Source of the DNA: Congeria kusceri
Taxonomy: Eukaryota; Mollusca; Bivalvia; Myida; Dreissenidae
Direction of reading: 5' to 3'
Assembly (NCBI GenBank): GCA_027627225.1
Contig: CM051024.1
Span: 48,890,547-48,954,546 of the forward strand
DNA length: 64,000 nucleotides
The first letter of the stretch is position 1, and every line of letters begins with the position of its first letter. A program made the translations under genes and the position numbers. The notes under the pieces are model-generated. The model saw only the letters and a program-made list of their open reading frames with translations. It had not been told where the DNA came from and searched no databases. Shown here one piece after another: positions 13,201-22,302 of the stretch.

Positions 13201-16200
13201 TAAACCAAAGGGCAATAACTCCATAAATATTAAAGAAAGAGTTATGGCCCTTGTGCTCTGCACTTCCTCTCATTGTCCTCTATCATTATATAAAGTTTCA
13301 TTTGAATCCCTTCAATACAAATGGAGATATAATCTGCAAACGAAAATTAAACAAAAGGCAATAACTCAGTAAATACTGAAGAAAGAGTTATGGTTCTTGT
13401 GCTTTGCACTTCCTCTCATTGTCCTCTATATGACGGACGGACGATGCAATTACTATATGCCCCCGAGGTTCCATTCGGGAGCATAAAAATGACAAAGAGC
13501 CATAGTTCTTCCAAAATTAGTCGCAGCCAAAAATCCTTTCTTTGCGATAACCTACAGTTAGGAGCCTAAGCTGTGAAAACTTTAGTGAAATCAGCCATCC
13601 AGTTAAAGAGGAGTTGAGTCCACAAATTTCGGGAAGTATTTATTGTATAAAGGAAACAAGACACTGTGTTCGATTAACACGCAGCCCATTTGAATTAGGT
13701 CAAGGTCAAAGTATGGTTGGGTGATATGGTCGGATTGGGAATGTGTAAGTATCCAAGTGCTGTAGTAAGCGGTGCAGGTGCTAGATGAAACGGTTAAATC
13801 TAGTTAACCATTTTAACTATTTTTTAAGTCCAAATTAGGTCAAGGTCAAAGTGAGGTTGGATGATATGGGTGGATTGGGAACGGTCATAAGTAACAACTG
13901 TGTAAATATCCAAGTGTTGCAGTATGCGGTGTAGGTGCTAGACGAAATGGTAAAATCTAGACAGACGGAGAGGACAATCACTATATGCCTCCCGCATCAA
14001 AGTGCTGTGGGCTTAAAAACGACAAAGCAGTATTTTTTTTCACCTTTGGGGGAAAGGTGGTGGAGCAAATCAGATGGGGAATTTAAACGGCAAAAGGGGA
14101 ATTGTTTTTTAGAAAAGCATTGTTGCAGGTTTATGTTCTACTTTCATTATAAAACATTAATCAATTGCTATGGTATAAATGATAACTTAGATTATGCACT
14201 TACTTGGTTTGATGAAATATAGCTGAGATTGTTAACAAAAATTCCTCTATCTTTGTAAATTTCTGTCCAATTTTGGTCAATTCTTTTTTTCAAAATAAAG
14301 CTTACATTCTGAGGGGAATTTTAAGGTAAAAATAGGGGGAAAATATATACCTTTTAAGCAGGGGAATGGGGCTGAATTTCGGCCCCAAACATGGCCCTAA
14401 AAAACACTGCATGGGGCAATAATTCTGCCAAAATTGGTCGCAACCAAAATTCCTTCCTTCACGATCTCCTACACATTAAGGTTCTTCAGCTATGAATGTC
14501 TGAGCAAAATCCGCCCAGCAGTAAAAGATGAGTTGAGTCCACAAAATTTCGGGACATTGATACGGATGTAAGTATGGACAGACAGACAAGTGCAATGCTT
14601 AATGCCTTCCACTTTGTGGGGACATAAAAATCTAAACACTATGTCAACAGATAATTCTTTTTTTTCGTAAACCTACAATTCTGACAAATGTTTTGGTACC
14701 AGGTTTCAAAACAAGAGGGCCGTGATGGCCCAAAGCTCTCACCTGAGAACTTGTACAGATGAATACCATACTGTTGTGACATGTTCGAAAATAAGGTATC
14801 TGAACAATACGCAAAGGGGAATAGGATCGATTTTATTTAAAACATCGGTTAGTGCAATGGGCTAACTAAAGTACCAGTTGGATACAGGGCTCGACATTAA
14901 CGGTGGTCCGACTGTTCGGGACAACCAAATTGTTGGTCCGGACAAGTTAGAAAAGAATCTTCTAGTCCGACGGGACAAGTGTTCTTTATCTCTAATTACG
15001 TAGTGACAAAATTGGTTAAAAAATCCAGTAGTTTCGCTGAATTGCCTTCGAAAGGTTATTGTTTACATTCTAACGATAAAGCGCGAGGTATTCCGATACT
15101 TGTAATACTACACCGTACTGTTGACAAGGGAAATAAATCTACATGTTTTAATTCGCCGCACTGACACGGTTACTCCCCTTATATATTCTTTTATGTCATC
15201 ATTCTCACTTGCAGTTTATTTACGTCAGTTACATATTCAAGCAGTCTTTGAAATTAACGTTAAAAAATCACTTGCCATTCAGGCCAGTAACTTTATAATT
15301 TTTACTTGCCCGAAAACCTTTTTACTTACCCGAACTTTTTTATATTAAAAATCTACAACTAACAACAGTTTATCATTTAAACATTTATTATCCAGAAATA
15401 ACAAGTGTGATACAAGTGTGATATTCATGTGTTTCTCTACTTAATTATCCTTTTGCCTGATCCAGTTTTCATATATCAGGGTTCGTACACAAAACATACC
15501 ACAAAATTCCAGGAGTTTTCCAGGACAATAATGTTTAAAATCCAGGACCATTCAAACGTTAATACTGAGTCTTATCACTGATCAGTAATTGGAGATAAGC
15601 TTGAAATTATTTATTTTAGTGGTATGTTTCAGTCAAGTCCAATTATTCTTTAACAGGTTAGACAAATAAAATAAATCTCAGCCGTTACCTGCTAATTTTC
15701 TTCAAGTTTATTTATATTATTATAATTATAACTTTGTTTTTTTTTCCAATGTTAAAATTTGGCTTAAAGAAATAAATTTATTACAACCAAACAAAATTAA
15801 ATTTACAAGATAATTTATACTTACAACATAATCAGGTTCTATCTTACCGTTACCGTGGCTTTTTACTGCACTTTCTCCCATGTTGCCAATGTCTATTGAT
15901 TTTCCACAGGCAGTGCAAAAAGCAGCATGTCGGTCTTACTGTTCTTTTTGAAGCCATTGTTTGTACATTGTTTGTATTCATCAACTTGCAGCCAGGCATC
16001 ACTGAACACGCACTTTCCGCCAGGCATTTTTAAAAAAAATAGACCGATCGTCTGCTAGCGCGAAAACATGTTACATGCTTACCGGAAATGGTGAATGGTG
16101 AAGGGAGGTAACTCTGTTGAAGAACGTTATTGTAAAGTGAAAGTAGGCGTGAAGACAAGAACACGAAAAAAGAGAAAAAAAACTTGTATGTTTAATAATA

Positions 16201-19200
16201 TGTTGTTGTGTTTTGTTTTTTTAATTAATTACTAAACGTTAACATTACATTATTATGTTATCTGCAGAAATTCCAGGAGTATTCCAGGACTAAAATGAGA
16301 TTTTTTGATTTTCAAGGAGTTTCAAGGGCCCTGGAAAACGTAAAACATTTTTCCAGGAGTTTCCAGGACCTGTACGAACCCTGTATATTGACACAAGTCT
16401 CTGAAAAACTTGCTGTTTCTCTACATAATTGGCATTTCTAAATTTAATTTGATTACTTGCCAGGCGGGCGATTTACTAAGAATTTGTTTTGTGCCCGACA
16501 ATATTTTTACTCGCCACGGGTAAGCGGGCGAGTGCTAATTTCGAAGACTGTTCAAGTACCATGTTGTCTGCCTTAAATGTCAGGTTTATTTTCCTTTGAT
16601 TTTTCCTCTTCAAAATCAGCCGAAACATCCAAACAATCCCCTAAAAAATCAAAAAGAACCAAATGTAATTATGAACAACAGAGAAAACGCGTGATTGTGC
16701 CTAAGTGGCTGGAAGAATTTTAAATATTGTATAACTACATTTGAAGGTCAGAACAAGTAACTTTTTGGTCAGGACAAGTGAAATTTAGGGCTACTAGTCC
16801 GACCGGACAAGTGGTTCCAAAAGTTAACGTCGAGCCCTGGGATAGTGGATGTGCGGTGTTTTTGCTAATGGTTCTCAAATCAATATTCTCAATATTCTTA
16901 CCTGACCCTTTTTCATTAAGTCAGTGACAATTTTGGAAAATGCAGAAACTAGATTTTGATGTCTTTTTCGCAGACAGTTTTAGAGAACTAGTTGCAATGC
17001 GATAATTGCGATGGCTGTGCTATAAGGTCATGTTTTGATTTTTCTTTGTCCAATGATGATAAATGAGGTAAATGCAGGCTCTGAAGCCATCAATGTTGCT
17101 TGTTTCTTTGTTTGTTTGTTTGTTTGGATTTTTCGCCGTATTCAACAGTATTTCAGTCATATAACAGCGGTCAGTTAACCTGCTCACACTTTTCCTGGGT
17201 AAGCTGGTTTACCAGTACTAAGTGCACATACTTATGCCAGTAACTGACAACTGCCCTACTTGAATCAGAGGTAGTGGAGTGTTGTAGTAGCGATGTTGGT
17301 GCTAGACGAAATGGTAAAATCTAGTTAACCAAGAAATGGCACCTTTGAATTATTAGTAGTAAGCGGTGCAGGTGCTAGATGAAACGGTTAAATCTAGTTA
17401 ACCATTTTAACTATTTTTTAAGTCCAAATTAGGTCAAGGTCAAAGTAAGGTTGGGTGATATGGGTGGATAGGGAATGGTCATAAGCAACAACTGTGTAAG
17501 TATCCAAGTGTTTGTAGTAAGCGGTGTTGGTGCTAGACGAAACAGTAAAATCTACTTAACCTTGTCACGGACGGAAGGACGGACGGACAGGACGATCATT
17601 ATATGCCTCCTGCATCAAGATGCCAGGGGCATAAAAACTGCATGCATGGTTTGCAACTGTTGGAAATCAAGTTTTATCAATAAATTTTTATGGTCATACG
17701 CAAACTGTTAAGTTTGGTCAACATCGAATTAAAACTCATGTGTGCAAGCCAATCATCGACTGCTTGTTGATGTTATTTTCCACACAAAAGGGGCAATAAC
17801 TCTGGTGTTTCTGGCCCGATTTTGCTTATACTCGACATCACATTTAATTTTATGGTCATAGACAAACTGCATAAGATTGGTGAAGATTGGATCAAATATG
17901 AAGTCTCTATCCTGAATAAAGTCCATTTTTGTATATTTTTTAACAAACAAAGGGCAATAACTCTGGTGTATCTGGCCTGATTTTGTTTATATTCAACTTG
18001 ACCTGTATTTTTATGGTCGTAGACAAACTGTGCAAGACTGATGAAAATTGGATGAAAAATGAAGTCTCTATCCTGAATAATGTCCATTTTTGCAAATTTT
18101 TTCCACAAACAAAGAGCAATAACTCCAGTGTTTCTGGTCCAATCTTGCTTATATTTGACTTCAACTGTAATCTCATGGTCATAGACAAACTGTGCAAGAT
18201 TGGTGAAGATGGGATGAAAAACGAAGTCTTTATCCTGAATAATGTCCATTTTAGTATATTTTTTCATAAACAAAAGGCAATAACTCCAGTGTTTGAAACA
18301 CGAATCTGCTCATTTTTGGCGTCTGCTGAGATCTGTTGGTCATACACAAACTGTGAAAGTTTGGTTAAGATTGATCGAAAATAAAGTCTATATGTAGGAA
18401 AAAGGCATTTTTGCACTATTTTGCATAAAAAAGGGGCAATAACTCTAGTGTTACTGGTGTGATCTGGCCCAATAACAATCCCGTCGGAGATTTTATGGTC
18501 ATATACAAACTGTGCAAGTTTGGTTAAGATTGGATAAAAAGATAAAAAGTGAAGTCTACAGCGTGAGAACGAACAAATTGTTCACCGCACATGGACGCTG
18601 GCCGACGGACGCCCCAGGAGAGGTCCCCTATACCAATAAATAAAAAAAAAGAAAAATCATAACACATGTACATGGATTGTACATTTTAACACTTCATGCA
18701 AACTGAATTTACCTTGTTTGAAATCCAGACTTCCAGTAACTGTTGCTATGGTAATTCTCTCCCTTCTGCCTGACCTCACCTTGGCAACAAAACATGACGG
18801 TCTCTAGGCGCTCTAAAACAATATAAATGTAATTTTTTATGAAATGAGGATATGACAGAAGGGAATGGATCCTGAATAGCTCTAGTGGCCATCTTGGGCA
18901 GTGGACCAGAGCCAGTTGAGCAACTTCGCCAGAGAACCATCCAAAGAACATGTTGGTGAAGTTACATCAAAGTTGGCTAAGTGGTTTACATAGGCTTGAA
19001 CCATCTGAGCAACTTTGATAGAGAACCATAAAAAGAGCAATTGTGTGCAATTATTTAAAACTCTAGATCGGGATAGAGGCCATTTAAGGACTTCTTTATA
19101 TTTTTAGATATAGCAGCCATAACGTGCAGTGAAGCAAAGATGGAAGAAGATCATCCAAGGAACATGTCTTTGAAATTGCATCAGTTGGTCCAGTAGTTTC

Positions 19201-19407
19201 AGAGATTTTGTTTAAAGAAAAGCCTAGGTTACAGACATATGATGGACAAACTACCATTGGCTAGTGGAGCCTGTGATGACATGTCCCAATGACCTTAATA
19301 AGACACTTACCTTCAATGGGTAACATCTTGGGTGGTGACATGGCAACCTCTTCAAGGTCAAGAAATGTTGGTGACAACGGTGGCGTCAGACTCTCCACTT
19401 CACTCAT
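1280..19407 (-). CDS. MMS22L: MMS22L homologue (protein MMS22-like), N-terminal part, continues past the left edge
   Basis: MMS22L pairs with TONSL and helps load RAD51 at stalled replication forks (family knowledge). Exons on the minus strand are 19407-19311 (start ATG, in-frame TGA just upstream), 18812-18713, 9306-9248, 7746-7671, 5941-5821, 5363-5273, 4861-4734, 3759-3643, 2719-2662 and 1401-1280. All have AG/GT borders and compatible phases, giving 323 codons. Recognised blocks are SLHSLLLHMGRITDLPSHIV (5941 exon), HAHLDVYWRVLAILHAV (5363 exon), CTCVRELWLLILKL (3759 exon) and TDPVGFSLWMMYNISPLF (1401 exon). They occur in the same order as in vertebrate MMS22L, as I recall it. The exons at 9306 and 2719 are the weakest. 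A vertebrate segment of roughly 30-40 residues between the second and third exons was not found; an exon that begins and ends in phase 2 could hide there. The last donor, at 1279, shows that the gene continues leftwards. Confidence 0.85.
2819..3300. repeat. Minisatellite, about 21-bp unit, more than 20 copies
   Basis: The unit is close to 'aagttaagactacgataattc', repeated head to tail with small changes and a few shortened units. A 21-bp period keeps reading frames open, so the minus strand gives a meaningless repetitive peptide (NYRSLNL). The array lies in an intron of the MMS22L gene, between the exons at 3643 and 2719. Confidence 0.93.
4319..4516. mobile_element. Palindromic MITE, family P, copy 2
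   Basis: The ends are 'gaggtgtgtcgtgggaaaaccgggcttaatgcatgtgcg' and its inverted partner 'ttttcccacgacatgcctc'. The interior matches the copy at 336. It lies in the MMS22L intron between the exons at 4734 and 3759. Confidence 0.82.
6222..7452. repeat. Interspersed repeat with internal tandem units of about 180 bp
   Basis: It starts 'gatggccctaggtcgctcacctgag' and ends 'gagcacgaagtgctcaggtgatc', a pair of roughly inverted edges. Inside, the block 'atataaggaaaactgccccgccccctggcggccatgttttt ... gtgaaattattctgaaatccagccagtggtttcagac' recurs at least four times. The block is interrupted by a small inverted-repeat insertion (6804-6986). It is non-coding. Confidence 0.75.
6804..6986. mobile_element. 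Small inverted-repeat element nested in the 6222-7452 repeat
   Basis: The ends 'ctgttccaggaaaaa' and 'ttttttcctggaacag' are inverted copies. The 183-bp insert breaks one of the tandem repeat units, whose 'aaggaaaactacccgcccc' resumes just after it. It contains a G-run (about 6828-6836) and no open frame. No clear target duplication was seen. Confidence 0.55.
8270..9190. repeat. Tandem repeat, about 200-bp units
   Basis: The block 'gggcataattctgc ... aggtcagagttacgggccttggtcagtgaccttatataatgaccccgaagacatgtgtgaagttt ... tagttacagagatatgtacttgttgcacgcaaac' recurs about four times with drift. It lies in the MMS22L intron between the exons at 9248 and 7746. It is non-coding. Confidence 0.8.
9400..10620. 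repeat. Diverged interspersed repeat segment in an MMS22L intron
   Basis: The stretch 9735-9890 matches 19683-19815 ('ccggaaaccatgaaaaccaaaggactgacagaccagcaagctcactcctatataccccc' type). This marks a repeat family with two copies in the window. The rest is low-complexity C and T runs and unremarkable AT-rich sequence, with no exon seen. Confidence 0.5.
10620..13480. repeat. Large composite interspersed repeat
   Basis: Two repeat themes occur. One is 'gggcaataactctg ... gttatggttcttgtgctctgcacttcctctcattgtcctctatcattatatgaagtttcatttgaatcccttcaatac' (10740-10990 and 12895-13430). The other is 'ccatgtgaccccggggcgtggccagttttgaccccaggggcataatttgaacaatctttgtagaggaccactat' (11100-12640, at least six units). 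A separate transposon (11384-11833) is inserted in the second theme. Confidence 0.75.
11384..11833. mobile_element. CAGGG-end DNA transposon, family A copy 1 (450 bp)
   Basis: The terminal inverted repeat is 'cagggttgccagca' at the left and 'tgctggcaaccctg' at the right. An exact 6-bp duplication, AATGTT, flanks it (11378-11383 and 11834-11839). The surrounding tandem repeat resumes cleanly after the insertion, so the borders are firm. A related copy in the opposite orientation lies at 49201-49657. There is no coding capacity, so it is a non-autonomous element; CAGGG ends with 5-6 bp duplications fit some hAT lineages. Confidence 0.88.
13660..14000. repeat. Interspersed repeat, also at about 17270-17640
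   Basis: The phrase 'gtagtaagcggtgcaggtgctagatgaaacggttaaatctagttaaccattttaactattttttaagtccaaattaggtcaaggtcaaagt' occurs here and again at 17355-17450. Both copies end near 'gacggacaggacaatcactatatgcctcccgcatcaa'. It is non-coding. Confidence 0.7.
14885..16839. mobile_element. CAGGG-end DNA transposon, family B (1,955 bp including a nested element)
   Basis: The terminal inverted repeat is 'cagggctcgacattaac' at the left and 'gttaacgtcgagccctg' at the right. The exact 5-bp duplication GGATA lies at 14880-14884 and 16840-16844. Both ends carry 'ggtccgac...ggacaagt' type sequence, inverted. A second transposon (15477-16383) sits inside, leaving about 1.05 kb of the host element. No intact transposase is visible. 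It lies in the long MMS22L intron between the exons at 18713 and 9306. Confidence 0.88.
15477..16383 (-). mobile_element. hAT-type transposon remnant nested in 14885-16839
   Basis: The terminal inverted repeat is 'cagggttcgtaca' / 'tgtacgaaccctg'. The 5-bp duplication TATAT lies at 15472-15476 and 16384-16388. On the minus strand from 16027 a short frame begins MPGGKCVFSDAWLQVDEY. After a frame change it continues (15930-15840) as CGKSIDIGNMGESAVKSH. These resemble the zinc-finger region found next to hAT-like transposases ('C..F...W', 'C..C', 'MG..A...H'), so the element is probably a deleted hAT copy. The catalytic domain is absent. The family call rests on motif memory. Confidence 0.75.
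17270..17640. repeat. Second copy of the 13660-14000 repeat
   Basis: It shares 'gcggtgcaggtgctagatgaaacggttaaatctagttaacc' and the 'aaattaggtcaaggtcaaagt ... gttgggtgatatgggtgga' block with 13660-14000. It ends in 'acggacaggacgatcattatatgcctcctgcatcaa'. Confidence 0.7.
17765..18560. repeat. Tandem array, five units of about 161 bp
   Basis: The block starting 'ggcaataactc' recurs at about 17792, 17952, 18114, 18275 and 18433, a spacing of 158-162 bp. Each unit also contains 'tttatggtcatagacaaactgtgcaagattggtgaagattggatgaaaaatgaagtctctatcctgaataatgtcca'. The regular spacing leaves long open frames on both strands, which I regard as artefacts. It lies in the first large MMS22L intron. Confidence 0.9.
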
Positions 19408-20680
19408 TATGGCATCCTCGTTCACCCCGAACACTCAAAAACATGCATCAGTACACAAAAACATCTGAAACTAGCAAATATGATATAAATCGTAATGAAC
19501 ATAGCTGAACATCAAGTTTTAGTTACCAGCCTTCTATACACAGAGGATGACGTCACACGTCAGTCAGACCAGTGTGTACACAACGTTCGCCCCAGCAGCG
19601 TATGTGATAGGATCGCTTATCTCATTTAAGGCGTATTCCGGTATTTTGGTTGTATTTCGGTAAAGCGTGAGACCGGTATTTTATGATATTACACGTGTAC
19701 CAAAAATTATTTGAATATGTCAAGCCTTTCTTGAGTTATCGTCCAGAAACCAGGAAAACCAACACAGTGACAGACGGACAAGCTCACTTCTATATACCTC
19801 CTCCTCCTAAACTTCACTTGTGGGGTATTATAAATTTGATTAGTTGTGTGAATATGCACACTGATTGGACTTCACATATAAATATTAGTTATTTAGTTAT
19901 CATTTTAGTTATGTATAAAGGTCAGACTCATATTACTGGTACAATTTGCTATAGATACTACATTATTGTATATTGTCAACACAGCCCCACATAACAATTT
20001 TCCTAATTATGTACCTCTTTTTTACTTTGATTGGATAAACACTGCTGAATCACATTTTACAAAACTGCTCAAAAAGTATAAAATATTGATTTACTTTGGT
20101 CTTGGGACTTCTGTCAACTAGAAAATTATGGTAAAAATATTCCATGTGCAATTAAAAGATAATATCATGGATAATGATAGTGACTCAATGATACATTTAT
20201 TCAAACATACACCATGTAGCTATGAAACAGATTGCCAATATTGAGCTTTACACCAACAGTCAAAAAAGTATACAAAAAATAACTGACAAATCTAAAGTTA
20301 ACTGCATGATCTGAGTATTAAGACTACAGCCTACTGTATTTACAGAGTATCTAACAATTACCAACAACTCTCAAAAATATGCATTGAAATATATTCACAT
20401 TATAACTATTTGTTTAAACTACTGATAACTGACATCAAAATCATAATGTGAAATATATTTCACCGCTATAGTTCAACAAAATTTCCCTTGAACAAAAATA
20501 CTAAATATGTTAATATTTTAGTAAATTGAAAATATACAACAGTCAACAATTATTGTGTATTAAAAATATACATACTTTATTCAATATAATTAAGTAAGTT
20601 AAAAATATACATAGATCAACAATACTATTTTTATTACAAGAAGCATTTTCAATTCTTCCTTAATAACAATTTCGACCAAC
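19408..20680. other. 5' flank of MMS22L, no gene seen
   Basis: The region upstream of the MMS22L start contains the second copy of the 9735-9890 repeat (19683-19815) and then AT-rich sequence. It should hold the promoter and 5' UTR of MMS22L, but I cannot point to a specific motif. Confidence 0.4.
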
Positions 20681-21248
20681 AAGCATTGCTGCAGTACATA
20701 AGATTTCAACATAAGACAAGAGAAAGTTTTACCAGGCGACTGCATGCTTGCACTGAACAAGTGGCCTGGTCACTCCCCAGGCCTATATGTGACAGCGTGC
20801 CCACTCACTACGCAGACGCACTGACACAGAATCCCTGCCTACTTGTTGCCGTTCGGGGGGATGAAGAAAAAACACAAACATTCAGTGGCCTGTCCGTGTA
20901 CACAAAAGTGTTTAGCGAAGTGGAAGTTCCAGTTCCAATATATGCTTTTCTGCTATTATTTATTTAAATTAAACAAAAGCTGTACGTAAAACAGTTATGC
21001 ACCCTCTAGGTAAAAAGAAATCTTTAAAATATAAAGTTTGGTGGAGATCGGATGAAAACTGTCGGGTCTTTTTTTTTCATTACACTTATATAATTAACTT
21101 GAAACTGTAACTTCCACTCATAAAAAATAACATTACTATCACAGTAAAGCCAAGACAATAATGAGTGTGTTAATAAAAATTCAGACAACAAAGAAGCGCA
21201 TTTAGGTGAAAACTAAAAAGCCTAGAAAGAAATGTCCACTGCCACACA
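20680..21248 (-). other. Possible 3' UTR of the orphan exon at 21253
   Basis: A less AT-rich island lies at 20686-20967. It sits just downstream, on the minus strand, of the stop codon at 21253. I see no coding frame of recognisable family in it. If the exon at 21253 is real, this could be its 3' untranslated region. Confidence 0.25.
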
Positions 21249-21252
21249 GACC

Positions 21253-21523
21253 TCAGCTGGTCACACTCCGGCTGTTACAGCGCAATTTCGCATGGTAACG
21301 CCACAACCAACCCCCATTGTTTGTGAAGCTACCCACATTGTCATGGTCTGTGTGGCACTCACAAACAGCACCCAGCCTTAACAGGTCGCTGTCAGGCCAC
21401 AAATATGGCAGACTTTCTGATATCAAATATTGCAGTGTGTCTTCAACAACTGCATTGCTTCGCATTGGTAATGCTATCCACAGGACCCAACTGTACCCAT
21501 CCATACTGGACACAGACTGGCCT
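21253..21523 (-). CDS. Candidate terminal exon of an unrecognised protein
   Basis: A minus-strand frame of about 86 codons ends in TGA at 21253. It follows a plausible acceptor ('aataatatacag' before about 21523). The peptide is of mixed, non-repetitive composition. It contains WVLWIALPMRSNAVVEDTLQ, ESLPYLWPDSDLLRL and, near the end, NNGGWLWRYHAKLRC. Codon usage looks gene-like and GC is higher than in the flanks. I do not recognise the family and did not find upstream exons, which would lie to the right (towards 29 kb). It might instead be a relic inside a repeat. Confidence 0.3.
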
Positions 21524-22302
21524 GTATATTATTCAAGGCAATCCTTGGTATATGTTTATCTGAAGAAGCTTATTGAATATAATAATTAATATAATGCAGA
21601 ATTTAGCCCATTTAAATTTTCGTACCCTAGAAAATGAAGTAAAATAGTAATGTAAGTGAAATGAAGATGCACAAATTTACAATATTATATGCCTGTATTC
21701 ACACAGCTTTCAAAAAAAACATTCAAGGATGGCCCTAACCTAAATCACACTTACTTGTTGCCTTTATAAATTGATTATTGTAACTTTTACCTTGGTAAGC
21801 AAAGCTTGCAGGTTTCTTACATACTTAAAATAAAAATTAAAACAAGTTATTGTATATTGCTAGATATAGGAATGTTCCTTGATTCATGTGAACAAGACTT
21901 AAACAATACCAAGTGACTTGTAACAATACAACAATTTAACTTTTAACTAAAATCATTTTAAATGGCCTTAAAAGATAAATTCACACACACACAAATTACA
22001 AATTGGTACTTTTTTTTAATTATAAAATGGTACTGTTATGAAACACGTTATATTGGCAACCTAATTCCGTAACTTACTTGGCTACAGCAGTTTGACAAAA
22101 GTTGTTTTCCATTTCAAGTCACTGTCTATCACCCGAACGTTAAGTACAGTCTGAATATTAATTTATTTTTATGTGCTAGGGCATTGTATGCATAGCTTGT
22201 AGAAAGGTTAATAAGTTCTATAATTATGAAATGCATGCAGGACATTGATTTTTTCAAGGCTAATTTCGAGCCAAAATAGGTGCATGTTATTTATGAGATA
22301 AC

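Noticed and set aside
17773..18384. Open frames of 130-166 codons on both strands
   Set aside because: They follow from the tandem 161-bp units; similar peptides appear in several frames and no family is recognisable.
20686..20967. 93-codon plus-strand frame
   Set aside because: Composition is unremarkable and no family is recognisable; it may be untranslated sequence of the orphan minus-strand exon.
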